Positions 48,898 to 61,905 of a stretch of 64,000 nucleotides of DNA are shown piece after piece (positions within the stretch are counted from its first letter, which is position 1; each line of letters starts with the position of its first letter). Where the stretch lies: contig OY540819.1 of the NCBI GenBank assembly GCA_961205875.1, forward strand, positions 8,682,501-8,746,500, read 5' to 3'. A program made the position numbers and the translations under genes. Origin of the DNA: Sialis fuliginosa. Taxonomy: Eukaryota; Arthropoda; Insecta; Megaloptera; Sialidae. A model generated the notes under the pieces. It had not been told where the DNA came from, made no database searches, and saw only the letters and a program-made list of their open reading frames with translations.

Positions 48898-49261
48898 TTC
48901 TAGAATATTTGACGTGATGAGAAAGTATTTTAATCGAAAAGTACGTACTCAACTGAAAGTTTAGAATTTAGGTGTATTATGTAAGAAATATTTATATATG
49001 ATATGTGCGTATAGACATTGATACCTATTGAATTAATTAGAAAGATCAACGAACAGAAAAGAAAATTATGATATTTGTGAAAACACAATTTATACAATTA
49101 GTTTTTTTTCAAGGAATTGAGTTTATTTGTAATTTAACAAATTAGATTTTTTTATTTTGCTGGATTCTAGTATTTGAGAATAGGATTATCAAAGTATATA
49201 CATATTTTGTAGGGCTTTCTAGTTTTTTAATAGTTATTGTAACAAGGCGATAAAGTATATA

Positions 49262-50640
49262 ATGTTTTCGTTTTTTTTGGATTAATGAGATTGTTTTTTG
49301 TTATTCTCATAAACTCATGTTACTAATAAAACAAGTAACTCTTTATTTAATCAATTTAATTACCAATTATAATTTAATTACCAGTATAGCTTTTTATTTT
49401 GTTCATGTTTTTTCTCCAGTAATGGCAAAGGTAACACCAGTAACTAGCACGCAGTGATGGACACTTGCTAATGATTACAAAATGATAAGTACTACGATAC
49501 AAAAGATATAAAAGAAAGAATCGTCAAATTTGAAACAATGTAAAGCAGTTGCTATGATAATATAATAATTAATAAATAAATTATACTAATAATTAGTTTA
49601 AATGTCCACCATTTTGACACCTATTGGTCGATTGTCATCAAATTACGCTGTAAGACAGTTAAATAAATGTATATAGATTAATATTCAGAAATGGTATTAA
49701 TCAAATATCAACAAATATTTCTAATTCAGTACATTTAATTAAAAAATTTGCCATTACTGGGGTCCTTTACTAACAAGGGGAAGCAACAGTACGGTCCATG
49801 AGAATTTCAATGAGCTTGTGGTATGTAACTAGGGCAAAAATAAAAAGACACGTGTCCAACAATTTGATCTCATAGGCCTTAATTACAAAGATAATTAACT
49901 TTGAAAATTTGTGTATTCAATATAACCGTGTATTATGTTCGCTCGAAATATAAGTGTGTTGGCCCTACGGTCAACGCGCTGGCGTCTCGCCTGGTTTTAA
50001 GATTTTGATTTTGATTTTTATTTACAATTATTTTTTATTTTTTTGTACACATTACCTCTCCCACTTGCGTAAAAATCGATAAATTAGACATAAATAAAAC
50101 ATATATTATTATTGACAATGAAAATATTGATATATACGCCAGTACATAATTATTAATTTGTTTTAAAGTAAATTTAATTTATTATTGACACAACTCATTA
50201 GTTTTTAATTAATAAATTGAAAAGTTTTAATAAAAAACAAACTTGAAAGAAACCACAAACATCTATTGTCAATAATAATATATGTTTTATTTATGTCTAA
50301 TTTATCGATTTTTACGCAAGTGTAGAGGTAATGTGTACAAAAAAATAAAAAATAATTGTAAATTAAAATTAAAATCAAAATCTTAAAACCAGGCGAGACG
50401 CCAGCGCGTTGACCGTAGGGCCAACACACTTATATTTCGAGCGAACATAATACACGGTTATATTGAATACACAAATTTTCAAAGTTAATTATCTTTGTAA
50501 TTAAGGCCTATGAGATCAAATTGTTGGACACGTGTCTTTTTATTTTTGCTCTAGTTTGACATACCACAAGCTCATTGAAATTCTCATGGACCGTGCTGTT
50601 GCTTCCCCTTGTAAGACTGGAGCCACTACCTTACCTATAT
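49262..50640 (+). mobile_element. Family A MITE, copy 3 (lacks its left end; split by a foldback element)
   Basis: The left part (about 49262-49765) matches copy 4 from TTTTTTGGATTAATGAGATTG through the family body to GCCATTACTGGGGTC, but the AGGTACC end is missing. The right end, GACTGGAGCCACTACCTTA, reappears at about 50616-50634, after the foldback element 49771-50614. Confidence 0.75.
49771..50614. mobile_element. Foldback element with two ~350-bp near-identical inverted arms
   Basis: The left arm 49771-50119 and right arm 50265-50614 are reverse complements with only about six to eight differences by eye. Outer ends are ACAAGGGGAAGCAACAG and CTGTTGCTTCCCCTTGT. The spacer is about 145 bp. 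Each arm holds a GC-rich segment, GGCCCTACGGTCAACGCG followed by CTGGCGTCTCGCC, that faintly resembles the D-arm and anticodon region of a tRNA-derived SINE head; no B box is seen. It interrupts a family A copy. There is no coding capacity. The superfamily is unknown. Confidence 0.8.
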
Positions 50641-52110
50641 TATATATATTTATATTTTGGCTTTAAATTGCTTTGTTTTACCATAACTTATTAATAAAAG
50701 AAGAGCTCTTTATCATTAAAACAGTTTTTTATGTATTTTCTCTCTAAAAATATTTTAGCCCCTTTATTATTTTAATGAGTGTATTGTAATTTGTACCGAC
50801 GATATATTAACGATACCTACTTATTACTATCTTGTGACGTAGAAAAAGTTATGACTGTATTCTAAGATTTATACTGATTATTTTATATAAAAAATTGTCT
50901 CCATCATCATTTTTCAGATAATATAAATCGGTTAATTTTATTCACCTGCATTACGTGTCTATTTGCACATAAGTAAGCGTTGAGACGTATTAAAAATTCA
51001 AGAGGTCCTAAAGAAGAAAAATAAGAACATATTCAAATATTCTAAATATACAAAAAATATTTATTTGAGGATTTTATCTATGATATCGTTTTAGTTTATA
51101 ATTGTTTTATAATGAAAACTTAATGCCAAAAGTATGGTTATTTTAATATAAACATTAAAAATTAATATTAATAAATCTATAGTAATTTGTGACGAAACAT
51201 TGACCAGAAATCTACAAGAAGAACCCAAATATATATAAGTACATTACGCGAAGATGGTTAAAAAAATACTTGAAATATAAATATCTAAGTGCAATATGGT
51301 AGAATTATGCCAATGTAGTTTATTTTTAATATATTTTATCAATTATTCATGGACATATCTCCCTTTTACTTAAAATAACTTATTTATAAGCACAGGATGT
51401 GGTATTGGTGTGGAAATAAATTAAATAGGCTATTATTTTTATCTTATTTTGAACAATGAAATTATTTATCTTTTGTACATTGATTTTTAAATAATTTTGA
51501 TTTCAAACAATGTGGAATTCTGAGAGTTTACTTCGAGAGGGGTACTGGTGGAAGGAGAACATTTTGAATAAAAAATTCAAATCAGCGTTGTGAAAATTCA
51601 AAAAATTCTATAATATTTATATATACTATATTAAATATTTTTTCACCGGGTCAGGGGTGGGGAGAGCCCCCCTTTAGATTCAATATTGGTTTCAAATAAA
51701 ACTAATATAATAAGTTTATAAATAAATAACTTTATTGCCCGATATAAAAAATAAAATATAAAATTTCAAAAACGTTAAGATTACAATTTCGAATTTTTTT
51801 TAATGTGTTCTTTCACACATCATAACTTCCTAATATTTATATTGCATACAATATAATATGAATTATGCTGAAATAAATTTAATATTGCGTAAATATAGTT
51901 AAACTAAACTGTAAAACTTATCAACATTAATGTAATTAGTAACCTTGCAGGTATATTGTTTAAACATTTTAAATTGTTTATCTACAATTATTAAAATTAT
52001 TACAGTTATAATTGTATTAAAATACATATTATATTCTAAATTTTAATTTTTAAATTGGATAATGTATTAAAAAAGATCTCTTGATATATCTTATCAGTTA
52101 CAAATTTTTA
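50641..52110. other. AT-rich region, nothing recognised
   Basis: No open frame with a recognisable domain, no transposon ends and no notable repeat, apart from a short GC-richer patch (TTTCACCGGGTCAGGGGTGG) near 51641-51660. Confidence 0.4.
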
Positions 52111-52112
52111 TA

Positions 52113-52675
52113 AGGTACCGGCACCAGTTATGGCCGCTTTAAGAGCAAGGTTTACATTTTTGACAGGCTTCTTTTTTGTAATTTTCATCAATTCATGTTA
52201 CTAATAAAATAAGTAACTCTTTATTTAATCGATTTAATTACCAAAGTCCACAAATAAAGTTTTTTTTGTATTATAGCCTTTTATTTTGTTTATGTTTTTT
52301 CTCCAGTAATGGTTAAAGTAAAACCATGTAATGAGCACGCAGTGATGGACACTTGCTAATGATTACAAAATGATAACTACTACGACACAAAAAATATAAA
52401 AGAAAGAACCGTCAAATTTGAAACAATGTAAAGCCGTTGCTATGATAATATAATAATTAAATTATACTAATAGTTACTTTAAATGTTCACCATTTTGACA
52501 CCTATTGGCCGATTGTCATCAAATCACGCTGTAAGACAGTTAAATGTACATATATAGATTAATATTCAGAAATGGTAGTAATCAAATATCAACAAATATT
52601 TCTAATTCAGTATAATTAATTAAAAAATAGCCATTACTGGGGTCATATCTAATTGTAATACTGGTGTCAGTACCT
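52113..52675 (+). mobile_element. Family A MITE, copy 4 (best preserved ends)
   Basis: It runs from AGGTACCGGCACCAGTTATG at 52113 to ACTGGTGTCAGTACCT at 52675, with TA on both sides (52111-52112, 52676-52677). Length is 563 bp. Internal landmarks shared with other copies include GAGCACGCAGTGATGGACAC, TCAAATTTGAAACAATGTAA and TTTTGACACCTATTGGCCG. It is non-coding. Confidence 0.88.
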
Positions 52676-52677
52676 TA

Positions 52678-54143
52678 TTGGAATTTCAATTGTGAAGTTA
52701 TTAATTAAATTTCATTATAAATGCGTATGGCTGTTAATGACCTGGATTTTTAAGAAGTGAGAAAAAATTACAATCAACAGCTTATTTAATATTTCAGTAA
52801 AAGTGCACATATTATACATAATATAATACCTATGTATATTATTGTATATATTTAATATTATAGTATGTAGACACTCAAAAAAAACTAACGTTGAAGTTAA
52901 TTGTTGTGTATTATTTTCATATTATTATACTAGGAAACTAGCGTAATTTATTTTTGAACCGTTAAAGAAGGGGCACTTGACTCATTATAGCTCCGAATAA
53001 ATATTTGGCATGATCTAAAGCGACATAAGAGCTAGAGAGCTACATTTGACCTAAGTATTTTCGCGATTAGGACGCTCTTTTGCGCCCTTCCTTGACTTGG
53101 GCTAAGAAATCCTTGTGTTAGACAATTACATAACGAAAACAATATTTTCTTAATATAAGAATATACTCTTAATTCAACTATATTAATTAAATTCGTCTGA
53201 CAATATTGCTTTAAAGAGAAATAATAATATAGTTGGATATTCTATATAAATATACTTATGAAAAACAGTAGAAGTTGAACATGATACACTTTTATGATGA
53301 GTGCATTAATAACTCCCCACTCTATAACTATAACATAATATACATTAATATACGTTCTCCTAAGTCATATTATGTTGATAATGTTTATATTGTTTGAGTA
53401 CGTTTAAAAATTGGGGATTTCTGGTTTATTAATCGGGCAACGATGATTCAACAAAATTACTGGTTTTAGATAATTACTGAGAGTGTTATTACCATCTCTT
53501 TCTTACGAGTTTTCCTCATATATATTAACATAGGTCATTTCAGGAATTGGTTTAAATTATCAGAAGGTTAAAAATCGGTTTTGTTTACTTAAGTCATTTA
53601 ACTATAATAAACAACTTTAATGTTTTAGTTGTATTTAATAAGTAGATACTTGTTATACTTGTACAAATAGTGACGATGTATTTTAAGTTGCTTATTGACT
53701 TGAATAATCGATTTGTACTTATGTTCATTTTTTACCTGCTATTAATCTTTTAAGAAGATTTTTTATATGTTTTGTCTAGACTCTAGACTAGACTAAATTA
53801 TGATTTTATTTATGAAAATAATACTAATAAACGTGTTTACAATGTTGCAATCCGCTTATCACATTCAATACATGCAAAATTTCCACCATATAAGGTACTC
53901 ACATGTGTTATTCAATTATTGCGATTTAAAGTAATTTAATTTCTATATCTGGGTTTTCCGTGTTCTGATTTTACGTTTAGAACATCTTATGATCGGTTCT
54001 ATAAAGAATTTTTTTACAAACAAAATTAAACTAAAAACTGTTTTCGAGGTAATCAGTGTGGTTGATAGCTGTATTGTGTAGTCTATGGATTTTAGACATT
54101 CTGTAAATGCAAGAACTCAATTTAACAATCATAAACAATTTTT
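52678..54143. other. AT-rich region, little recognised
   Basis: Near 52970-53110 there is a GC-richer patch with CTCATTATAGCTCCGAATAA and GCGCCCTTCCTTGACTTGGG that may be repeat debris. I see no gene. Confidence 0.35.
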
Positions 54144-54477
54144 ATACCCGGTATGCTTGAGAGCCAATGCAAATTAGCTTCCAGCTAACGTTATCTGCTA
54201 GGTATTAAATATAAATGACAACACACTCACAGATGTAGCGAATGAAATCGTACATATGATATCTATGATGCATGCGCGATAAGTACAATCAGTGACTTAA
54301 AATAAGTGCTGCCAAGTGTACCTCATAAAATGCATAGCATTTATATTATTATACATTTATTACCACTGCTTTAAAATATCGAGCAATTTCATAACAATTT
54401 GACACCTAGCAGATAGCGTTAGCTGGAAGCTGATTTGCATTTGCACTCAAACAAATTCTTTATAATACTGGGTATTA
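54144..54477. mobile_element. B-family MITE, full copy
   Basis: Both arms are present. ATACCCGGTATGCTTGAGAG and TAGCTTCCAGCTAACG on the left pair with CGTTAGCTGGAAGCTGATTT and TTTATAATACTGGGTAT on the right. The centre holds GTACCTCATAAAATGC and ATTTATTACCACTGC, shared with the half copies. Terminal bases have drifted. The small frames at its right end are not a gene. Confidence 0.7.
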
Positions 54478-55172
54478 TTGTTCTAATAACATTTCATTGT
54501 TTGACACTAATATTCCTAAAACAGTTTTTTGATAAAAAGGACAGTATTTTTTCCAAAAATTTCCCTAAATGTTTTTTTGTCTATTTGTATAGTTTTGGCG
54601 TTTACAGCAAATGTTCTTTCCAGCATCGATATTTTATTTATTTTAGTCACTTATCTGGTGATTCAAATTTTTTGGGGAACTATAAACATAAATATGTACA
54701 TAATAATCATTAATCTGTTTAAAAATACAAAACAACCTTTCGCAGAATTACATTATGTTTCTTATTAAGTATTTATTGGGGGGATACTGTTTTTTTTCTA
54801 TTCTCAAAATAATGTTGTTTATCAAACGTAATTGTAATCAATAAGCAAAGGTCGATTTGTTACGATGACAGAGTTGTTTAACTAACTGATAACAACAATG
54901 TTCATCATTGTTAATTTACTATATACTATGTTCATTTATAGATCATTAAAGTGTTTCTTATTTATGCATGTATTGTATATTATTTTACCCAATCATTCTA
55001 TATTTCATGTCATTTTACATTTGAGGCGGTGAGTTTAATATAATTTTTGGCATTATTTGATATTGTAATGTCACTTTTGAGTAAAATTCGCTTAATCATA
55101 ATATGATTGACTGAGTTTTGCTCAAAACTAATTTAATTTAATTCTGGACCACTTGATATGGATTGACCCTTA

Positions 55173-55495
55173 TGTCCGGTATATTATAAAGGAGCTCGCA
55201 AATTTGCTAGCTTGCAAGCACTCTCAAATGAGATACCAAATTTATATGACAGTTCTCTTTGAGTTTGTTGAAGACTTTGACAAGTTTCACGCACGTGTTG
55301 TAGGTAAACACCAACAGTATTAAAACAGTGGTGATATTATGAAAATTATTTTGTACGGTCAAAGTCGCCAACTGTGTTCCAATTAGTTGAAGTGCCACTG
55401 CTTTAAATTCCATAGATACTAGTGCAGAATTAATATCTCATTTGAGAGTCCTTGCAAGCTAGCAAATTTTGCGAGCTCCTTTATAATACCGGACA
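55173..55495. mobile_element. TGTCCGG-ended MITE with TTA target duplication
   Basis: Ends are TGTCCGGTATATTATAAAGG at 55173 and CCTTTATAATACCGGACA at 55495. Both are flanked by TTA (55170-55172, 55496-55498). Arms continue through GAGCTCGCAAATTTGCTAGC and its complement. Three-bp TTA duplications suggest the PIF/Harbinger type, although the end bases are not the usual GGG or GGC. It is related to the copy at 56020-56314. Confidence 0.82.
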
Positions 55496-55498
55496 TTA

Positions 55499-56019
55499 AT
55501 TAAGTGTTCCTATATAACCAATAAAGTTTGTAGCTGCTACGAAATACAACAATTACTGTCTGCTAAGTATAGTATAGTAGCTAAGTCATGCTACCTAAGC
55601 ACTTACTGCACTCCTGTGGAAGCAAGGTTGTTGTGACGGTGCGGTGGTTATCTTTTTAATTAATATTTCCTACGATTTGTTATAGCTTGGGCAGGTCGTG
55701 CAAAATCTAAAAATAAAAATGCGACATAATTGTTGACATAAGATTGTTTTTAATATTTGAGTTGTGGTATTTTTGTTAAATTTGTCGCAATTTGTGATGG
55801 CAGTTCAAATACTAGTTGGGGGTGTGGACAGGCGTGTATTGAGGGATATTTAGGTGGGTTTATGAGCGGTTTAGAAAACGAAATTGATTAATTTGAATTT
55901 TTGTCGTTTTTTTATTTTTCTACTTCCTCTTCTTATTTTTGTCAATTGGATTGGAGTCTTTGTAGACATCCTCTTTGTTTATTTCGTAGTTTGGTTGTAT
56001 AGTATGTGTGTGAGTGTAA
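55499..56019. other. Spacer between two related MITEs
   Basis: About 520 bp with no clear gene. A slightly GC-richer piece near 55795-55865 (ATGGCAGTTCAAATACTAGT, then GTGTGGACAGGCGTG) has a short frame that stops after 18 codons; I do not call it. Confidence 0.35.
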
Positions 56020-56314
56020 TGTTCGGTATTATAAACACAATAATTAAATTTGGTAGCTAACAAATATGACAGTTCCCTTGAAGTATCATGAAGTGTTTGA
56101 CAAGTTTCTCGCACGCACGGTAACTAAACATCGGTATTAAAACAGTGGTAATATGTAATATATGAAAATTATATTGTACAGTTAGAGGCACCAACTGTGT
56201 TATAATAAGTTGAAGTATCATTGAGTTAAATTTTTTTTAAATCCATAAAAAAAAATCCCGTTGAATGTGCTTGTTAACTTATAAATTTTGTTAGCTCCTT
56301 AAAAATACCGGACA
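56020..56314. mobile_element. TGTTCGG/TGTCCGG MITE, second copy
   Basis: The left end TGTTCGGTATTATAAACA and right end TTAAAAATACCGGACA (to 56314) bracket an interior matching 55173-55495: ATATGACAGTTCCCTTGAAG, TTTGACAAGTTTCTCGCACG and CGGTATTAAAACAGTGGT. The right flank is TTA while the left is TAA. Confidence 0.65.
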
Positions 56315-56897
56315 TTAATGTAACTGTTTGGGAACATGTGAATACAGGAAAGATTGAGATATTGCTATTGAGTCGATCATAGCACGTTTCGATAAACAAA
56401 GAGGTCATCTTTTATTTTTTTGAATACGTATTTGATAATTAAGATATCGGATATAACGTATCAGATATGTGTGATTTTCAATCAAAATTAAAAGAAAATA
56501 TTTGCATTGGAAAAAAAATAATTAGTCCGACTCTGTTTATTTATTATTCTTAATTTATAATGTAAATATTTACATGAAAAATATAGAGACTTGGAGAAAG
56601 TTGTTGAATATAAAATAATAATAATTATTGTATTTCGGTACACGCCCGCCACTGAAGAATTTATATTTTTATTTAAAATAAAATGAATGATACGAGTTTT
56701 TGTATGTTTTTTTTTCTACGAATAATGACTTGCTTTGTTAATATTTGCACATAATGAATGCTTTTAGAAAACAGGATAGAAAATATTGTTTTATTAATAA
56801 AAAACAATTTTGCAACTAAAAACCGTTGATTTTTTCAAATATATGTTATGTTGTTTTAGCTTTGAAGAAAAAAGAATATATTTTATTAGCAAATATA

Positions 56898-57443
56898 AGG
56901 TACTGGCACCAGTCTTGGATATGACCCCAGTAATGGCTATTCTTTAATTAAATATACTGAATTAGAAATATTTGTTGATATTTGATTACTACCATTTCTG
57001 AATATTAATCAATCTATGTACATTTAACTGTTTTACAGAGTGATTTGATGACAATCGGCCAATAGGTGTCAAAATGGTGGATATTTAAACTAATTATTAG
57101 TATAATTTATTTATTAATTATTATATTATCATAGCAACTGCTTTACATTGTTTCAAATTTGACGATTCTTTCTTTTATATATTTTGTATCGTAGTACTTA
57201 CCATTTTGTAATCATTAGCAAGTGCTCATTACTGGTTTTACTTTATCCATTACTGGAGAAAAAACATAAACAAAATAAAAGGCTGTAAATTAAAAAACAA
57301 ATTATATTTAATTAAATTGATTAAATAAAGAGTAACTTGTTTTATTAGTGATATGAGTTCATGAGAATTACAAAAAATAAGCCCGTCAATCACAAAAACA
57401 GTAAACCTCTCTCTTATAGCGGCCATAACTGGTGCCAGTATTT
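56898..57443 (-). mobile_element. Family A MITE, copy 5
   Basis: It starts AGGTACTGGCACCAGTCTTG at 56898 and ends AACTGGTGCCAGTATTT at 57443, where CCT has decayed to TTT. TA lies on both sides. It is in reverse orientation to copies 2-4 and in the same orientation as copy 1. Confidence 0.85.
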
Positions 57444-57611
57444 TATCCTATTTTGCTAAAACTTACTTTTAAGTAATTTTCTCTAAATAGAGCAAGTAGC
57501 TTCGTCACTGTGTTAATGTACGTACATATATTAATGATAAAATCATTGTAATGGAAAACACCTACGAAATCGAGAACAAATAAGTACCTAGTACCTACAT
57601 CTATTCACTTA

Positions 57612-57848
57612 CCTCGGGTTGCATAAAGCAAAATTAACCACAATTAGTTAATCAGTTATTTTCAAACCATGATTAATGTTAATTCTAATCTTAATCTCAA
57701 TTTGTAAATTAAGAATTCACTAAATATGCTGATTTTTTACCTTATAAAATTTATCATAAATGTGATTGTTTTTTAGAATTGACGTAATAATGGTTTTAAA
57801 ACAAGTGATTAACTAATTGTGGTTAATTTTGCTTTATGCAATCCGAGG
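57612..57848. mobile_element. MITE with TTA target duplication
   Basis: Left CCTCGGGTTGCATAAAGC followed by AAAATTAACCACAATTAG pairs with right CTAATTGTGGTTAATTTTGC followed by TTTATGCAATCCGAGG. TTA flanks both ends (57609-57611, 57849-57851). Its length is 237 bp and it is non-coding. PIF/Harbinger-like by target; the sequence is unrelated to the TGTCCGG elements. Confidence 0.82.
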
Positions 57849-57851
57849 TTA

Positions 57852-60800
57852 ATGTTGTTATGCGTACATTGTTAATTGAATGGTTTATTGTCATCGTTTG
57901 AGTGTATCAATGATAACTCTTTATCTTATAATTAATTAGTACATGTATATAGAATATATACGTTATTATTACTTATTTTAATCTATTGAAATCAGAACCG
58001 TATTAAGACAAATATACTAAAGGGCTTTTTGCAAGAAAAAGTACAAGGACGGCGAAAATCGCTTAGAAATAGGTATTATTGATTTAATTAATTCTTTAAA
58101 ACTATATGTATGGTGAGAGCTGGCCTTAGCAAGCGAGATTTATTTTTCCGCCCTCTCTTCCCCTAAAAAAATGTTCAAAAATCACCGAAAATGCCAATTA
58201 AAATTGATAAATTAACAAATAAGTTGAATAGTTAATATCTCAGCTTGGCGCGATCCTACAGACTCAATTTTTTTAAATGTAGCTTACATTATTAAATTTA
58301 AGACTATCAAATACCCTAGGACCGTCGAGACCCCCTTCCCATATTATTAACATTTTAGGTCTCCTAAAATGCAACAAAAATTGTTAAATGACCTTAGGAT
58401 TTTAACCTCAGTCATGATATATTTGCGTTCAAAGTCATTATCAGAGAAAATATTTAATTAATTAAATAATATTATACTCAATGCTTGTAAATTAAAAAAA
58501 AAATACATAAATTCAACCAGTCATTGTATTATTTGATATAAAAAACTGTTTACTTTGAAATATTAATCATTGACAAAATATTTTATAAGAAGTATTCAAA
58601 TATAAGATTATAAATAATAATAATTGTTTGTAATGGTCACTTGAAGAAAATACAAATAATTTTAAAAATAAAATCAAAAGGTGTCGTAATTATACATATT
58701 ACACATTTTCGTAGTTTTTAAATAATCAAATTGAAATATTATAAATTGTTAATGTAATAATGTATATTGAAAATATATAAAATACTATAAGAGATAATAT
58801 TAGCAATATCGTGAGCACCCCCCCCCCCCCTTTCCCCCTACCCTAATAAACCTTTATAAAAAGTATGTAAGCGATACTTGAAAGATAAATTACTTATTTA
58901 TTAAGAACAATGGGGCGTAACAGAGGCACCTCCTCGAAGTAATGCCTGCTACAGATAGTTTTTTAGTCGGTTAGAGTCCGACACACCAAATGGTGCTAGT
59001 GCACGACGCATTTTTCTCCCCGAAAAAAAATACAGTCATTTTATTAAATAATTAGACCACAGAAATTTTTTTTTATAGATTAAATGCACACTAACCGCTA
59101 TTTTTACTGACTTTTTTGTTTTATTTATTTTTTGCGTAAAAAGTTCACTTGTTGATAAATTGACGCCTAAATGGTAAGAAACAATAAAATTATTTTAAAA
59201 ATCACTTAACATTTAACAACTCCAAACAATGAAGTAAAAATTATCTGTATCAATTGTGTGTAACATTAAAAAAAGATAAACAAACAGTAATGCTTCATTT
59301 TTATGTTTACATCTGCCTATATTAATAGTCACATTATACAAAAAAAATGGAGTAAGCGATTTTGCAGATTTACCTGACTTAATAACTTATGTTAGTTTAA
59401 AATTTGTAACGCCCGTTTTTACAAATCTAATAAGTGTGCAAAATTCTCCTTTTAACATAATGCAGTTAATACAAAATCAGTTCCTTTTCAGATGTTATTT
59501 TATATTAATATAAAAAAATATCGTTTTGATTATCATAAACTTGTAAAATTCATTCCATGTACTCACCCATAAGATAGATATCATTTTAACTGTCAGGAAT
59601 TATGAAGTGACCTAATTTTTTTTCTAATTAAGTAATAAAGATTTTGTTATAAATTTTTACAATCTATAAATCTGTCCCATTTGTAAAGTTAATTTAAAAC
59701 TGCATAGATATGCACCGTTTGGATTTAACGAGCCAATTCCTGCAATAAATAACTAATGGTACATTGCAATTAAACTGTGTATATTCATGCGTTGTTCGGC
59801 GTTGTACGTACTAAATAAAATTATTTTGTAATTGTTAGTATTGAAAAATATCACAGTATTGTGTTACATGTGTTTAAAAAGGTTGACTGACTCTGGTTTA
59901 TTGTGGGTGAGTGCGTGTTGTGCTTTTTTATACGCAAGACTGTGGAGGAGTTTTGGATATTTACTTTTTGGGTGAGAAATAGTATCTAATATCTTTAAAA
60001 GCAAGGACTTGAACCTTAATCCGAGTACGAAACCTGAAAAAACAGTATTTTTTATTAACATGAACCCGAACCGAACCACTATATTTCAAACTCAATGAAT
60101 CTGAACACGAATCCGAACATTTTCATGGATAACCGGTAACCATATATTTTTAAAAGGTTCAATAAATTTTTTTTTCTCTAATGATATTTAAAAGAGATTG
60201 TAAAATATATTAACTCTAAATCTTGGTATGATGTGAGTTATCTATCAAGTCCACTACTAAAATTTACATATTTTTTACTTTCTTTTTTAATTCTATAAAA
60301 AAAATCTGAAAAGTAGAGATTTTCAGTCTTTAAAGTGTAATTTTACATCTTATCCTTTTTTCTAGCCATATTTTAATGGCTATTAATGTTTTTTTCTTCA
60401 GAAAATGTTTATTTGTTAATTATAATTTTTTTCAAACAAAATAATTTTCTTTCAATTACAAACTTGAACCCGAACCTGAACTAGTTTGGATCATGCTGAA
60501 CCCAAACCCGAACCAAAATCTATGTTTGATCCCGAACTATAAATAAATTCCGGTTCTAGTCCCTGTTTAAAAGGATTATGAATGCCAAGAAAAATTTTCG
60601 GTAAAGTTTTTAAAACTTTTAACTCTCCGTTAGGAGCGCGGTTACATGCGTAAGCCACTCTTGTATTTGATTCGCTATAATTCACGATATCGCACTAAAA
60701 CACTTTAACTAACTAACTAAGAATGTACAAGGAAGTGTTTTTAATAGCTACTCAAAAGGACACTTGTATAAATAGGGTATAAGTATTAGTTATAACAGTT

Positions 60801-61905
60801 TTTAAAAGAGTAGTTTACATACGGAGGGTTAAAATAATAGAAAGTTAGTGCTATATGTTGCCGAAAATTGTCTGGTTGGTAATATTCATAAATACGTCAA
60901 AAATAGTCATTTTCGGCACTTTTAGAATATTATATTACGAGAACCCGAACTAAAAATTGTAAATTGAAGAGAAAAGTATGATCTAAAAAAGTCATTCATT
61001 CGATTTGATCAAAAAAAAATTTATCACGACTTATGTAAGCTCTCAAAATTGATAACCCTTACTTAAAGAATTTTTCATCCCTTATAATTGATAAATATTG
61101 TTATATCTTCTAAAATACAAACGACAAATTAATTGAATTTGCAGTTTTTTTACGAATCGCCCAAATTAGTTTTTTCTCTTCCCCTACATACTCCCCTCTG
61201 TAGGTAATAGATTTTGATATATATTTTTTAAATGATTTATTTCATAGTTTTTTTGGTAATTTTTTTTATTATAAAATTGATTTATGAAACATGGAAGTCA
61301 TGTATGGCTGCCCACACAGTTTTTTAAAATCTGTCGCCAAAAACAATAGATCGTTTTATTTTTATGTTAAAAAAATATTCAATAAAAATAAAATTAAATG
61401 TTTAAGGTTTCTGCTATTTTTAAAAATATCTTATTTGAACGTCATTTTGCTTTTATATTTGCTACATAATACAGTTATCTATTCTTAGTAAAAATATGTG
61501 TACTCAAATCATACCTGTAAAAAAGATCCGTAATCTCTAGCTATTATTGTTGCGAATTGTATAATTGTATTTTTTTTAATTAAAGGCTCGTTGGACTTTG
61601 GTTCGTAAATTACATCATTTTTTTTTCTAATAAATGTTTACGAGTATTTTGTGTAAACCACATGGCAATCTGCGAAGTTTCTGAATAATCATCATATCGT
61701 CCAAGGTTAATTTTATTGACATTTGGAAACAATAGACTGATTTGAATGTTAAATTTGATAAACTGTATTTGGATTTAATAAAGAAAATGTACAATCATAG
61801 ATTTAAAAAAATACAAATCATAGTTTCACATCTAAAAATAGTATTATGGTAATCTGCTAGCTGCAAGGCTTCCGCGGTGATCTTAGAATGATTATTATTC
61901 GTTAT
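57852..61905. other. AT-rich region without recognised genes
   Basis: A run of 13 C lies at 58818-58830. From about 59990 to 60560 there are scattered AACCCGAACC-type motifs on the plus strand (for example GAACCCGAACCTGAAC near 60466-60481, AACCCAAACCCGAACC near 60499-60514). These read as Phe/Gly-rich chance peptides on the minus strand. I see no gene. Confidence 0.4.

Noticed and set aside
49950-49995. tRNA gene inside the foldback arms
   Set aside because: Only a loose D-arm/anticodon resemblance is visible. There is no acceptor-stem pairing and no GGTTCGA-type B box.
55795-55860. Possible small first exon (ATGGCAGTTCAAATACTAGT...) ending near a GTGGGT donor
   Set aside because: The frame stops before the donor, and no downstream exon could be joined.
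59864-60685. Minus-strand frames rich in Phe and Gly
   Set aside because: They come from repeated AACCCGAACC-type motifs on the plus strand and have no consistent domain.
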